From Lishizhenia sp965656535 (GTDB lineage Bacteria > Bacteroidota > Bacteroidia > Flavobacteriales_D > Crocinitomicaceae): a stretch of DNA of 64,000 bases. The notes under the pieces were generated by a model. That model searched no databases. It had not been told where the DNA came from and worked only from the letters and a program-made list of their open reading frames with translations. This document shows positions 8,368 to 17,621 of the stretch, in pieces. Position numbers and translations under genes: made by a program. Numbering within the stretch: the first letter of the stretch is position 1; each line of letters starts with the position of its first letter. The stretch spans positions 999,016-1,063,015 of the forward strand of contig CBFHKX010000001.1 in assembly GCA_965656535.1 (NCBI GenBank). Direction: 5' to 3'.

Positions 8368-9357
8368 ATGGCGGGTAGTAACTTCGTTGATTACGTAAAA
8401 ATACATTGTAAATCTGGAAACGGAGGTTCGGGATCTACCCACATGCGTAGAGAAAAGTATATTCCTAAAGGTGGTCCTGATGGAGGTGATGGAGGTAGAG
8501 GAGGTCACGTAATTATACGTGGAAATAAGCAGATGTGGACACTTTTGCACCTCAAATATCAGAAACATATTAAAGCAGGGCATGGCGGACACGGGTCTGG
8601 ACAGTTAAAGTCGGGAGCCCAAGGAGACGATGTTTACATTGATGTACCGCTAGGAACAATTGCCAGAGACGTAGAAACAGGAGAGCAAATCTTTGAAATC
8701 TCAGAAGATGGACAAGAGGAAATTATTATGCCTGGTGGTAGAGGTGGTTTAGGGAATAACAACTTTAAATCTTCCACTAACCAGACACCTAGATATGCAC
8801 AACCAGGAGAAGACGGTCAAGAGGATTGGAAAATATTAGAATTGAAAATTTTAGCAGACGTAGGTTTGGTAGGATTTCCAAATGCAGGAAAAAGCACCTT
8901 GTTGAGTGTTGTTTCTGCAGCAAAACCAGAAATAGCCGACTATCCTTTTACTACCTTAAAACCCAACTTGGGTATTGTAGCCTACAGAGATAATCAGTCG
9001 TTTGTTATGGCAGATATTCCTGGAATAATAGAAGGAGCAAGTGAGGGAAAAGGTCTCGGATTACGCTTTTTAAGGCACATTGAACGGAATTCATTATTGC
9101 TCTTTATGGTACCCGCAGATAGCGATGATATTAAGAAAGAATTTGAGGTTCTTTTGAATGAACTGCGTCAGTATAATCCTGAATTACTAGATAAACAGCG
9201 TTTATTGGCTATTACCAAATCTGACATGCTAGACGAAGAATTAATGCAAGAAATTAGTCAAGATTTACCAAATATTCCATCTTTATTTATTTCCTCAGTT
9301 TCTCAAATAAATATTGTAGAATTGAAAGATTTAATTTGGAAGCACCTCAATGCTTGA
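8368..9357 (+). CDS. obg: GTPase Obg/CgtA
   Basis: Essential GTPase associated with large-subunit ribosome assembly and stress control. The N-terminal Obg fold (about 1-157) has the Gly-rich GGPDGGDGGRGG signature. The G domain follows, with P-loop GFPNAGKST, switch II DIPGIIEGA and TKSD as the G4 motif in place of NKxD. At 329 residues it ends soon after the G domain, so there is no C-terminal OCT domain. It sits between hpt-adk and a PAP2 gene whose start overlaps its last eight bases, suggesting one operon. Confidence 0.96.
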   Translation: MAGSNFVDYVKIHCKSGNGGSGSTHMRREKYIPKGGPDGGDGGRGGHVIIRGNKQMWTLLHLKYQKHIKAGHGGHGSGQLKSGAQGDDVYIDVPLGTIARDVETGEQIFEISEDGQEEIIMPGGRGGLGNNNFKSSTNQTPRYAQPGEDGQEDWKILELKILADVGLVGFPNAGKSTLLSVVSAAKPEIADYPFTTLKPNLGIVAYRDNQSFVMADIPGIIEGASEGKGLGLRFLRHIERNSLLLFMVPADSDDIKKEFEVLLNELRQYNPELLDKQRLLAITKSDMLDEELMQEISQDLPNIPSLFISSVSQINIVELKDLIWKHLNA

Positions 9358-9961
9358 GCAACTTGAAAAAATAGACAGAGCCATTATTGTTCAAGTGAAT
9401 AGCTGGAACACTCCTTTTTTAGATGAATTAATGTGGTTAGTGAGCTGGATTCCGACATGGATTCCGTTGTATTTATTGCTGATTTTTCTGGTCTATAAAA
9501 AAGAGAATCGCAATTTAATGCTACTCTATATTCTTTGTTTTGCTTTGCTAATTGGAATTACTGACCAAGTATCAAGTTCATTTTTTAAGCCGTTTTTTGC
9601 ACGGTATAGACCTTCTCATAATCTAGATATCTTAAGAGAGTACGGCGTGCTTCATTTTTATGAAAAATCGCCTGGAGATTTTTATAAGGGCGGTAAATAC
9701 GGCTTTGTGTCTGGACACTCTGCAAATTCTTTTGCAATTGCAGTTTTTGCCAGTTTAGTTCTCAAAACACATGTGAAGAAAATAGCTGTTTTCTTGATTT
9801 TATGGGCAACTTTAGTTGCTTACAGTAGAATGTATTTGGGTGTTCACTATTTATCAGACTGCATAGCGGGAGCAATAGTTGGGAGCGTTATAGCCTATTT
9901 AGTTTACACCTTGGTTTACAAACGTTTTTATAAAAAATATAAAGCAGAACAAACAATTTAA
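9350..9961 (+). CDS. PAP2-family membrane phosphatase
   Basis: Integral membrane phosphatase of the PAP2 superfamily. All three catalytic motifs are visible: KPFFARYRP (motif 1), SGHSAN (motif 2) and YSRMYLGVHYLSD (motif 3, with Arg, His and Asp). Five or six hydrophobic helices surround them in 203 residues. Candidate substrates are undecaprenyl pyrophosphate, phosphatidate or lipid A phosphate; the sequence does not decide between them. It overlaps obg by eight bases and is followed by crcB after twelve. Confidence 0.9.
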   Translation: MLEQLEKIDRAIIVQVNSWNTPFLDELMWLVSWIPTWIPLYLLLIFLVYKKENRNLMLLYILCFALLIGITDQVSSSFFKPFFARYRPSHNLDILREYGVLHFYEKSPGDFYKGGKYGFVSGHSANSFAIAVFASLVLKTHVKKIAVFLILWATLVAYSRMYLGVHYLSDCIAGAIVGSVIAYLVYTLVYKRFYKKYKAEQTI

Positions 9962-9973
9962 TATTCTTGCACA

Positions 9974-10342
9974 ATGAACATGTTAGCAGTTTTTATTGGT
10001 GGAGGTATAGGGAGTGTAATGCGCTACGGAATAACACTCTTATCTAATAATTATTTAGGCAGTAAAGGAGCGTTATTCGGCACTCTCTTTTCTAATGTTT
10101 TAGCTTGTTTGTTGTTAGGTGTGGTTATTTATCTTTTTAAAGAAAAGATGAGTGCAAGCTCTTTTGTCTATTCTTTTTTAACTGTTGGAGTATGTGGTGG
10201 GTTTTCTACATTCTCAACCTTTAGTAGTCAAACCGTAGAATTGTTTAATCAAAAACTCTACGGATGGGTAGGCTTGAATATATCCCTCTCTATAGCAGTT
10301 TGCTTTGGTATTCTCTATCTTTTATCTAAGCAACAGGGATAA
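9974..10342 (+). CDS. crcB: Fluoride ion channel CrcB/Fluc
   Basis: Small dual-topology channel exporting fluoride. The 122 residues form four membrane helices. Family signatures are GGGIGSVMRYG near the N-terminus, GTLFSNVLACLLLG with the polar-track Asn, and GVCGGFSTFSTFSSQ with the Phe-box. No fluoride riboswitch is visible upstream; the 12-base gap to the PAP2 gene points to co-transcription. Its 3' end overlaps the convergent acyltransferase gene by 17 bases. Confidence 0.95.
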   Translation: MNMLAVFIGGGIGSVMRYGITLLSNNYLGSKGALFGTLFSNVLACLLLGVVIYLFKEKMSASSFVYSFLTVGVCGGFSTFSTFSSQTVELFNQKLYGWVGLNISLSIAVCFGILYLLSKQQG

Positions 10343-11648
10343 TTTCATGTATAGCCTTTATACATTCTTCTCTTTTCAGAATTAAAGCGCTTAAATCTCT
10401 TTTTTGTAAGTGCGTGTTTCTTTTTATGTGTTGCTTTGTTTTAAACCAGTTATAGGCAACTAAACTTGTAAGCATGGGTACTGTAAAGAAATAGATTAAC
10501 CAAAAGAGACCATTTTGATAAACCAAGTAATTAATTAAAACAACTAAAAGTACATTGTAAAAACTAAAAATGGCATGGCCCATCATCATTTTTACACTAC
10601 CCCAAAACACCCGCCTTTTCATTACGCGTTCAACAAATCTTTTTGTAAATAGATAGGGCATTAAGCCGTGTATAAGACCTAAAACCATAAATGGAAATCC
10701 GAATATCAAAAAAAGATAGGATTTAAGGCTTTGTTTTCTGGAACATGATGCTTCGAAAATATCTTTTTCTTCAAGCTTTTCTTGTTTTAGCGAATCAAAA
10801 TACTTGGAGAGTTGATCCTTTAAACTATGTAAAGTATTAGGAGTATCTAGATCTTGTTCATTTATCCAATTGGCAAGTTGTTTAGAATAATTGTAACGCT
10901 TTAAAAGTGGAATTTGTTGATCTGTATTGTCTGCATTCATTCCTTTGCGTGTCAATTGCATAACCTGCTCATGAAAATCGGTCCAATCAAGATCTTGTAC
11001 GTGCGTAAGTTGTTGTTGGAGTAATTTCTCGATTCTCTTGGTAACTTCGGTAATTACTTTATTTGGATTTTCTAGGTACGCTTCTTTATAGCTGTTTAAA
11101 CATAGTTTTTCGCTATTAGATAGTACCAAAGAGCTTCCCAATTTGTTTGGATTAGCATAGTTACAACCCGTTGCTTGTAAATAGATTTTCTTTTCCCAAT
11201 TACAGGCCTCCAGCGCTCCAAACCCTATGCGTGCTGCACCTTTTTTTATAGGTTTAAGTCTTCTGATAAATACATCATCAGTAAAACCCTCAGCGAAAAT
11301 CATTAAATTTCTTCCATTTCTTAAAATGCGGTTACATTTCTGAAATACTTCTTCGTTTTTCCTTTTGGTGTCTTCGCCATCCAAAGAACGATATATCGGA
11401 AGCATATGAGCAGCCCAAAGCACGGGCTTTAGCAAACCTTTAAACACGTCTGATCTAGTCATAAAGAATACGATAGGCTTTTGATTACTTGCTATCACTA
11501 GTGGATCCATGAAAGAAGCTGCGTGGTTACACACAAAAATTGTTCTACTAAACCTTCTTTTGGGAGCATTAATTATTTTCGTTTTGGGATAATAAATCCA
11601 GAGCGAAAATTTTAAGGTGAATTTTAAAAGTAAATAAGCTGCGCGCAT
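10326..11648 (-). CDS. PlsC-family acyltransferase with C-terminal membrane helices
   Basis: Lysophospholipid or glycerolipid acyltransferase. The catalytic motif NHAASFMD (NHx4D) is at about residues 42-49 and the substrate-binding FAEGFTDD at about 117-124. After the acyltransferase domain (about 1-200) there is a charged region, then four hydrophobic helices at about 310-410 and a basic tail. This layout resembles bacterial glycerol-3-phosphate or lysophosphatidate acyltransferases of about 440 residues, but the acceptor cannot be told from sequence. It stands alone on the minus strand and is convergent with crcB. Confidence 0.85.
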   Translation of the reverse strand: MRAAYLLLKFTLKFSLWIYYPKTKIINAPKRRFSRTIFVCNHAASFMDPLVIASNQKPIVFFMTRSDVFKGLLKPVLWAAHMLPIYRSLDGEDTKRKNEEVFQKCNRILRNGRNLMIFAEGFTDDVFIRRLKPIKKGAARIGFGALEACNWEKKIYLQATGCNYANPNKLGSSLVLSNSEKLCLNSYKEAYLENPNKVITEVTKRIEKLLQQQLTHVQDLDWTDFHEQVMQLTRKGMNADNTDQQIPLLKRYNYSKQLANWINEQDLDTPNTLHSLKDQLSKYFDSLKQEKLEEKDIFEASCSRKQSLKSYLFLIFGFPFMVLGLIHGLMPYLFTKRFVERVMKRRVFWGSVKMMMGHAIFSFYNVLLVVLINYLVYQNGLFWLIYFFTVPMLTSLVAYNWFKTKQHIKRNTHLQKRDLSALILKREECIKAIHEIIPVA

Positions 11649-11682
11649 GAAATATCGTTTGCTACAAAACTAAAATAATCTC

Positions 11683-12900
11683 TTATAAATTACTAAACGA
11701 AACAAAAATTGCGCATTCGTTGCTGTTTTCTACCTGTATGCAACTCTCTCCTTCTAATTGTTCAATCAGTGCAGAAGCTAGAACAGAATTGATAGAAGAG
11801 TCTTCTTCAAGCACCAAGTTTTTTAATTTTTTTGTGTTTCCATCACAATTAAAACAAATTTTGTATTGGTCTATATTTTGAGTTAACCGAATACTTATTT
11901 CTAGCTTAGCTTGTTCGGGTTCTAATGTTTTTCCCACTAAAATATGAACAATTTCATTGATAAGTAATCCTAATGGAACTAGTGTGTCTAAAGATAGTTG
12001 CTTGGTTTCTGACTGTACATCAAACAGAATGGTGAGCGGAGAGAAATAACCTTTAAAGTGTGTGACGAGGTCTAAAATGTAACTGCTTACTTCAATGAAT
12101 TCTGGTTGTGCAGTCTTATGCATGCTCTGATGTATAAACGCCATTGTTTGCACACGATTTTGAATTTCCTGCAAGGCCTTTTCAGAACTCTTGAAGCGAT
12201 CTGATACATACAAATTAATTAAACTAGAAATAATTTGTAGGTTGTTTTTTACTCGATGGTGAATTTCTTGTGTTAATTCTTGCTTTTTATAGTGCTGCCT
12301 TTTTATTTGAGTTGACTGCTCAGTTAACGTTTCTATTGCTGTGTTCAGCTTTTCATGTTGTTTTTTTAAATCAACATATAAAACGTTTCGTTCGTTCTCT
12401 AAGCGAATAGTCTTTTTCTTTTTATACGCGTAAACGTAAGCTGTACTTCCTATTAAACTTACCGCGTCAGCAAAATGCTCATTTAGGGTATAACCATTTT
12501 TACTTTCAACACCAATTACAAGTGTTACTTTTCTGTCAATTAAAATAGGAACGTATAAAATGTGTTGCTTTGTATTTTTAGCTTTATTTTCTAACAGGTT
12601 TATTAAGTAGGTTTTACTTTCTACAACCGCTGATATATCACGCTCGGAGAATATCTTATTTTCTTTTATGTTACTCTCCTTTTCTAGTAATTGAATAAAG
12701 GTTTCGTTTTTTTTCTCGAATAACGCAACCTTTTTAATTGGTAAATAAGTGGAGAGATAAACCGTTAAGCTTTCATAAATACTTTCTACGCTGGGAAAAG
12801 TAGTAAGCTGTACACTAAACAAGCGTAAAACTTCAAAAGCAAGTAGTTTAATTTCTCGTTCGTTTGTTATTGACTTATTATCTGTAGTAGGATTTCCCAT
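11683..12900 (-). CDS. GAF-HisKA_2 sensor protein with degenerate ATPase domain
   Basis: Cytoplasmic, 405 residues, with no membrane helix. Residues about 25-160 resemble a GAF sensory domain and about 165-210 form a coiled coil. Residues 211-260 are a HisKA_2 dimerisation domain with EIHHRVKNNLQIISSL, so the phospho-acceptor His (214 or 215) is intact. The C-terminal third should be a HATPase, but its boxes are eroded: the N box reads LGLLINEIVHILVG without the usual second Asn, the DxGxG position reads NCDGNTKK, and the GLGL loop reads SINSVLASAL. It is probably a pseudokinase or phosphotransfer protein. No response regulator is adjacent. A -7 box precedes the gene. Confidence 0.8.
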   Translation of the reverse strand: MGNPTTDNKSITNEREIKLLAFEVLRLFSVQLTTFPSVESIYESLTVYLSTYLPIKKVALFEKKNETFIQLLEKESNIKENKIFSERDISAVVESKTYLINLLENKAKNTKQHILYVPILIDRKVTLVIGVESKNGYTLNEHFADAVSLIGSTAYVYAYKKKKTIRLENERNVLYVDLKKQHEKLNTAIETLTEQSTQIKRQHYKKQELTQEIHHRVKNNLQIISSLINLYVSDRFKSSEKALQEIQNRVQTMAFIHQSMHKTAQPEFIEVSSYILDLVTHFKGYFSPLTILFDVQSETKQLSLDTLVPLGLLINEIVHILVGKTLEPEQAKLEISIRLTQNIDQYKICFNCDGNTKKLKNLVLEEDSSINSVLASALIEQLEGESCIQVENSNECAIFVSFSNL

Positions 12901-12917
12901 TTATTAAATTAGCGTAT

Positions 12918-12925
12918 CAAATATA
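12918..12925 (-). promoter_or_regulatory. -7 promoter box of the GAF-HisKA_2 gene
   Basis: TATATTTG on the minus strand, 17 bases before the ATG at 12900. The rest of the 230-base gap to the next gene is AT-rich with no other clear element. Confidence 0.45.
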
Positions 12926-13130
12926 GTACAAAGTACTTGTTTTTCTGCTATGTTTGCATAAGCAAGTTAAGATAATTCGACCAATTATGTCTTTTTATCC
13001 ATTAATTTTACTTTGTTAATTTATTTCAATCGATTTCTACAAGATTATGCTAATCTTTTGATTATCGCGTATTTCAATTAACCTTTAAGGTGAGAATTGC
13101 TGTATAATTCTACCCTACTTTCTTTAAATG

Positions 13131-13814
13131 TTAAAAGTTTGGAGTAAGTGAATTATTCTTAAAAAAGTCTTCAATAAATGCCAAGGCTTCGTCTGCAGTA
13201 TCAACTAGCTTAAATAAATCCAAGTCTTTTTCTGAGATGTTTTTCTCAGTTAGTAGCATGGTTTGTTTAATCCAATCAAGTAAACCACTCCAGTACGCTT
13301 TCCCTACAAGTACCACTGGTCTGTTGTTTATTTTTTTTGTTTGAATCAGGGTTAAAGCTTCAAATAACTCATCTAAGGTTCCGAATCCTCCAGGAAGAAT
13401 TATGAATCCTTGCGAGTATTTAACAAAGATTACTTTTCTAACAAAGAAATAATCAAACATTAAATTATGTTCAGGATCTATAAACGGATTACAGTTTTGC
13501 TCAAAAGGTAAGTCTATATTTAAACCAACAGAAGAAGATCCACCGGCCTGAGCGCCTTTATTTGCAGCTTCCATTATACCTGGTCCACCACCTGTTATGG
13601 TACCATAACCACTTTCTCCAAGTTTTTTGGCAATTTCTATACTCAGCTGATAGTATGGATTATCTGGTTGTGTTCTCGCGGATCCAAAAATTGAAATACA
13701 CGGTCCGATTTTAGACATTTTTTCATATCCTTCAACAAACTCAGACATTATTTTAAAAATTGCCCAACTATCGTTTGTTCTTATTTCATTCCAATCTTTG
13801 CGTATCAAGTTCAT
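13131..13814 (-). CDS. LOG-family protein (TIGR00730), possible nucleotide phosphoribohydrolase
   Basis: Rossmann-fold protein of the LOG/lysine decarboxylase-like family. Characterised members release a base from nucleoside 5'-monophosphates. The key motifs are GGGPGIMEAANKGA and PGGFGTLDELFEALT, the latter carrying the PGGxGTxxE signature. Length (227) is normal for the bacterial subfamily. Its start lies one base after the uvrA stop, so it is likely translated as the last gene of the slt-uvrA run. The physiological substrate is not known from sequence. Confidence 0.9.
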   Translation of the reverse strand: MNLIRKDWNEIRTNDSWAIFKIMSEFVEGYEKMSKIGPCISIFGSARTQPDNPYYQLSIEIAKKLGESGYGTITGGGPGIMEAANKGAQAGGSSSVGLNIDLPFEQNCNPFIDPEHNLMFDYFFVRKVIFVKYSQGFIILPGGFGTLDELFEALTLIQTKKINNRPVVLVGKAYWSGLLDWIKQTMLLTEKNISEKDLDLFKLVDTADEALAFIEDFFKNNSLTPNF

Positions 13815-13815
13815 T

Positions 13816-16638
13816 TCAATTTATTTTAAGTTCTTCTTTCAAGTATTTTGCTGTATGCGATGCTTTTACACCCTTTTTAACCACTTGCTCTGGCGTACCT
13901 TCACAGATAATTTGACCACCGCCTTTTCCTCCTTCTGGGCCAACATCAACAACATAATCTGCAACTTTAACAATGTCTAGGTTATGTTCAATAACCACTA
14001 CTGTATTTCCGTCATTTACTAATCGTTGCATTACTTCTAGCAGCATTCGAATATCTTCAAAATGCAAACCTGTTGAGGGTTCATCTAGTATATATATTGT
14101 ATTTCCTGTACTTCTCTTTGATAATTCGGTAGACAATTTTATACGTTGCGCTTCTCCTCCAGAAACCGTTGTAGAAGGTTGACCAAGTTTTACATATCCT
14201 AAACCTACCGACTCTAATGTACTTAAAATTCTGTGTATTTTAGGAATGTTGGCAAAGAAATGAGCAGCTTTTTCTATCGTCATATCTAATACGTCAAAAA
14301 TAGATTTTCCTTTGTAACGTACTTCAAGAGTTTCTCTATTATAGCGTTTACCATTACAGGTTTCACATTCAACGTATACATCGGGCAGAAAATTCATCTC
14401 AATTACTTTGATTCCTGCACCTCCACAAGTTTCGCATCTACCACCTTTAACATTAAAACTAAACCTGCCGGGTTTATAACCTCTTATTTGTGCTTCTGGC
14501 ATGGCTGCAAATAATGATCTTATTTCTGTAAATACGTTGGTATATGTTGCTGGATTGGAACGAGGAGTTCTTCCAATCGGACTCTGGTCAATTTCTATCA
14601 CTTTATCTACATGTTCTAAACCTTTTATTTTTTTGTAAGGCATAGGTTTCTTAACGCCCTTGTAAATGTGCGCATTGAGTATTGGATAAAGTGTGTGATT
14701 AATTAAAGTAGATTTTCCAGAACCAGAAACACCTGTTACACATGTTAACGTTCCTAATGGTATTTTTAAGTCTACTTCTTTTAAATTGTGTCCACTTGCA
14801 CCTAAAAGCTCAAGTTTCTTACCGTTACCTTTTCTTCTTTTTTCAGGTATTTCAATCTCTTTTTCTCCCAAAAGGTAAGCAGTTGTGTGCGAGTTTACTT
14901 CTTTTAATTCTGAAAAATTAGCTGCGTTTACTATCTCTCCACCGTGAATACCTGCTCCAGGACCTATATCTACCACAAAATCTGCAGCCTCAATCATCTC
15001 TTTATCATGTTCTACAACAATAACAGAGTTACCCGTATCTCTTAATCTTTTTAAGGAGTTGATGAGTCGCGTGTTGTCTCGTTGGTGTAATCCTATACTG
15101 GGTTCATCCAGAATATATAGAACATTCATAAGCTCTGAACCGATTTGTGTGGCTAGTCGAATACGTTGGGCTTCTCCTCCAGACAATGACTTTGCAGAAC
15201 GGTGTAGGGTAAGGTAATCCAACCCAACTTCTAAAATAAAATTAATGCGTGTTCTTATTTCTTTTATGATTTCTACACCAATTTTTTTCTGGTCTTTAGA
15301 TAATTTCGATTCAATTTTATCGAAATATGCATGTAAATCAGAGATGTCTAGCATAGCTAAATCTCCAATGTGTTTATCGGCAATTTTAAAAAAATGAGCT
15401 TCTTTTTTCAATCTAGTGCCGTTGCAGGTTGGGCATATTTTTTTATTCAAAAAGCTTTCGGCCCATCGTTTTACGGCTGCACCTTTACCCATTTCTGCGT
15501 GTCTGTTCACAAAGTTAACAACACCTTCGAAATCTTCAATGTCTCTTCCGCGCACATCTTTTCTCCCGGACGCACCATATAAGATTTGATCAATTATTTC
15601 CTCTGGAATATCAACTAAAGGCGTTTTAAGTGTGAAATTGTTATCTGCTAAAAAGTCATCAATTTTTTCAAATATCCACGTGCGTTTAAACTCTCCCAAA
15701 GGTGCTAAACCACCTTTAAAAATAGAAAGCTTGTTATTAGGAATGATTTTATCTGTGTCTACCTCAGAAATTTCACCTAGTCCATTACATTTAGGACATG
15801 CTCCTCTTGGAGAGTTAAAAGAAAACAAATTCGGCTCTGGCTCTGGATAACTTACCCCCGAAGTAGGACACATGAGAGCTCTTGAAAAATGACGTACTTT
15901 TTTATCGTCTTTTTTCATTATCATCATTGACTTGTCTCCATACTTCATAGCCGTTTGAATCGATTTGGCTAGCCTAACTTTGTGTGCAGAAGAAACCTGG
16001 ATTCTATCAATTACAATCTCAATATCGTGTATTTTATATCGGTCTAGTTTCATTCCTTTCACGATATCTATTAAAACACCGTCAACCCTTACTTTAGTAA
16101 ACCCTAATTTAGTTATTTGCTCAAATAACTCGCGGTAATGGCCCTTTCTACCCTTTATCTTTGGAGAGAGAATTATTATTTTTTCGTCTGCGTACTCTTC
16201 AAGAATGAGATTGGTGATTTGTTCGTCAGAATACTTCACCATTTTTTCATTCGTAACATAAGAATAAGCGGTTCCGACACGTGCAAAAAAGAGTCGAAGA
16301 AAATCGTATATTTCTGTTATGGTTCCAACGGTAGAGCGCGGACTTTTAGATACTGTTTTTTGTTCAATTGATATAACCGGACTCAAGCCTTCAATTTTAT
16401 CTACATCTGGCCTTTCCATTCCAGATAAAAACTGTCGTGCATAAGCGGAAAAGGTTTCTATATACCTTCGTTGTCCTTCAGCAAATATGGTGTCAAACGC
16501 TAAAGAAGACTTACCGCTACCGCTTAAACCTGTAAATACCACTAACTCGTTTCTTGGTATTTTGAGGTCTATATTTTTAAGGTTGTGTTCTTTGGCTCCG
16601 AAAACTTCTATGTACTGTTTTTTCTCTTTTTTCGTCAT
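13816..16638 (-). CDS. uvrA: Excinuclease ABC subunit UvrA
   Basis: Damage-recognition ATPase of nucleotide excision repair, which loads UvrB. The 940-residue protein has two ABC ATPase modules. The first has Walker A GLSGSGKSSLAFDTI and signature SLSGGEAQRIRLATQIGS; the second has GVSGSGKSTLINHTLYP and TVSGGEAQRIKLSTELS. Each has LDEPS as Walker B. Zinc motifs CPTCNGTR and CETCGGAG..CETCNGKR are intact, as is the UvrB-binding insert. Length and motifs are those of a full UvrA1. It sits one base from both neighbours (lytic transglycosylase upstream, LOG gene downstream). Confidence 0.97.
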   Translation of the reverse strand: MTKKEKKQYIEVFGAKEHNLKNIDLKIPRNELVVFTGLSGSGKSSLAFDTIFAEGQRRYIETFSAYARQFLSGMERPDVDKIEGLSPVISIEQKTVSKSPRSTVGTITEIYDFLRLFFARVGTAYSYVTNEKMVKYSDEQITNLILEEYADEKIIILSPKIKGRKGHYRELFEQITKLGFTKVRVDGVLIDIVKGMKLDRYKIHDIEIVIDRIQVSSAHKVRLAKSIQTAMKYGDKSMMIMKKDDKKVRHFSRALMCPTSGVSYPEPEPNLFSFNSPRGACPKCNGLGEISEVDTDKIIPNNKLSIFKGGLAPLGEFKRTWIFEKIDDFLADNNFTLKTPLVDIPEEIIDQILYGASGRKDVRGRDIEDFEGVVNFVNRHAEMGKGAAVKRWAESFLNKKICPTCNGTRLKKEAHFFKIADKHIGDLAMLDISDLHAYFDKIESKLSKDQKKIGVEIIKEIRTRINFILEVGLDYLTLHRSAKSLSGGEAQRIRLATQIGSELMNVLYILDEPSIGLHQRDNTRLINSLKRLRDTGNSVIVVEHDKEMIEAADFVVDIGPGAGIHGGEIVNAANFSELKEVNSHTTAYLLGEKEIEIPEKRRKGNGKKLELLGASGHNLKEVDLKIPLGTLTCVTGVSGSGKSTLINHTLYPILNAHIYKGVKKPMPYKKIKGLEHVDKVIEIDQSPIGRTPRSNPATYTNVFTEIRSLFAAMPEAQIRGYKPGRFSFNVKGGRCETCGGAGIKVIEMNFLPDVYVECETCNGKRYNRETLEVRYKGKSIFDVLDMTIEKAAHFFANIPKIHRILSTLESVGLGYVKLGQPSTTVSGGEAQRIKLSTELSKRSTGNTIYILDEPSTGLHFEDIRMLLEVMQRLVNDGNTVVVIEHNLDIVKVADYVVDVGPEGGKGGGQIICEGTPEQVVKKGVKASHTAKYLKEELKIN

Positions 16639-16639
16639 G

Positions 16640-17578
16640 CTAATAATCTGCGTAGTTTTTCAGCTTTTCTTCTCTAGAGGGAAGTAAAATTTTATATGAT
16701 TTTCCTTTCTTTATCTTAAGCTGCTTCGAAATTAACCAAGGATTCAATTTTTTCAGAATTTTAAGATTAAAACCGTTCTTTTCAGCCCAAGATGACAAAT
16801 CATCAATGTCTTCTTTGATACTGATAGAGATAGTTTTAAAAGCTGCATATTTTTCTTTGTTGGTTATCAAAAAATTATATTTCTCTGGATGCTCTAATAT
16901 TTCTTTTACCGCTAGAATTCGGAAAAAATAACGACTTGTTTCATTATTTAAGTAGGTGTCAAAAAGATGTGTTACGCCTTGCTCTTCCATATCTCTTTCA
17001 AGTCCATTACTCCCTCGATTATAGGCTGCAGCAGCAAGTTCCCAAGAGCCGAATTTTTTATAGGCTTTTTTCAAATATTTGCATGCAGCATGTGTACTCT
17101 TTTCTAGGTGTAATCGTTCGTCAACTGTGTTTGATATTTCTAGTTCATAATCTATTGCAGTAGTTGGCATAAACTGCCAAAAACCTTTTGCTCCAGAAGG
17201 GCTAGTAGCTTGTTTTAGTCCACTTTCTATTACAGCTAAATACTTGAAATCATCCGGTACGTTTTCTTGTTTTAAAATAGCAGATATCATAGGAAACCAC
17301 CTATGCGCTCGTTTCATATAGAAAATAGTGTTGGAGTGCCAAAAAGTGTTTACAACCAATTCTTTATCTAACCGTTCTTTAATATCTTCATCGCTAAATG
17401 AGTACAGTTTTCCGGCAAAAATAATTTCTGTTGGTGGTTTTGGAGCCGAGAAGTTAAATTGATTTGGGGTAGATTGCGTGTGTTTTTCAGTTTTTTTTGT
17501 TAGGTCGTCTGAGAGATTTTCTGTGGTTTGAGAACAACCAACCAGTATCACTGCAAAAAACGAAATATACTTGATCAT
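16640..17578 (-). CDS. Membrane-bound lytic transglycosylase, MltD-like lipoprotein
   Basis: Cleaves peptidoglycan glycan strands, forming 1,6-anhydro-MurNAc. The signal peptide ends ILVGC (lipobox, Cys about 15), so it is probably a lipoprotein. The SLT/GH23 domain occupies about residues 90-225 with the catalytic Glu in AVIESGLKQ, the GFWQFMP motif and AAAAYNRGSNGL. The C-terminal 60 residues resemble a diverged LysM module (DDLSSWAEKNGFNLKILKKLNPWL). At 312 residues it is shorter than Escherichia coli MltD. It lies upstream of uvrA with a one-base gap. Confidence 0.92.
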   Translation of the reverse strand: MIKYISFFAVILVGCSQTTENLSDDLTKKTEKHTQSTPNQFNFSAPKPPTEIIFAGKLYSFSDEDIKERLDKELVVNTFWHSNTIFYMKRAHRWFPMISAILKQENVPDDFKYLAVIESGLKQATSPSGAKGFWQFMPTTAIDYELEISNTVDERLHLEKSTHAACKYLKKAYKKFGSWELAAAAYNRGSNGLERDMEEQGVTHLFDTYLNNETSRYFFRILAVKEILEHPEKYNFLITNKEKYAAFKTISISIKEDIDDLSSWAEKNGFNLKILKKLNPWLISKQLKIKKGKSYKILLPSREEKLKNYADY

Positions 17579-17621
17579 TTTATGAAGATAGGAATATTTA
17601 GAAATTGTGTGAATGAAAGGT

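Noticed and set aside
9962..9973. Fluoride riboswitch before crcB
   Set aside because: The gap is only 12 bases, too short for any riboswitch.
12901..13130. Small gene in the gap before the GAF-HisKA_2 gene
   Set aside because: No open frame with a plausible start and composition; only a promoter box is supported.
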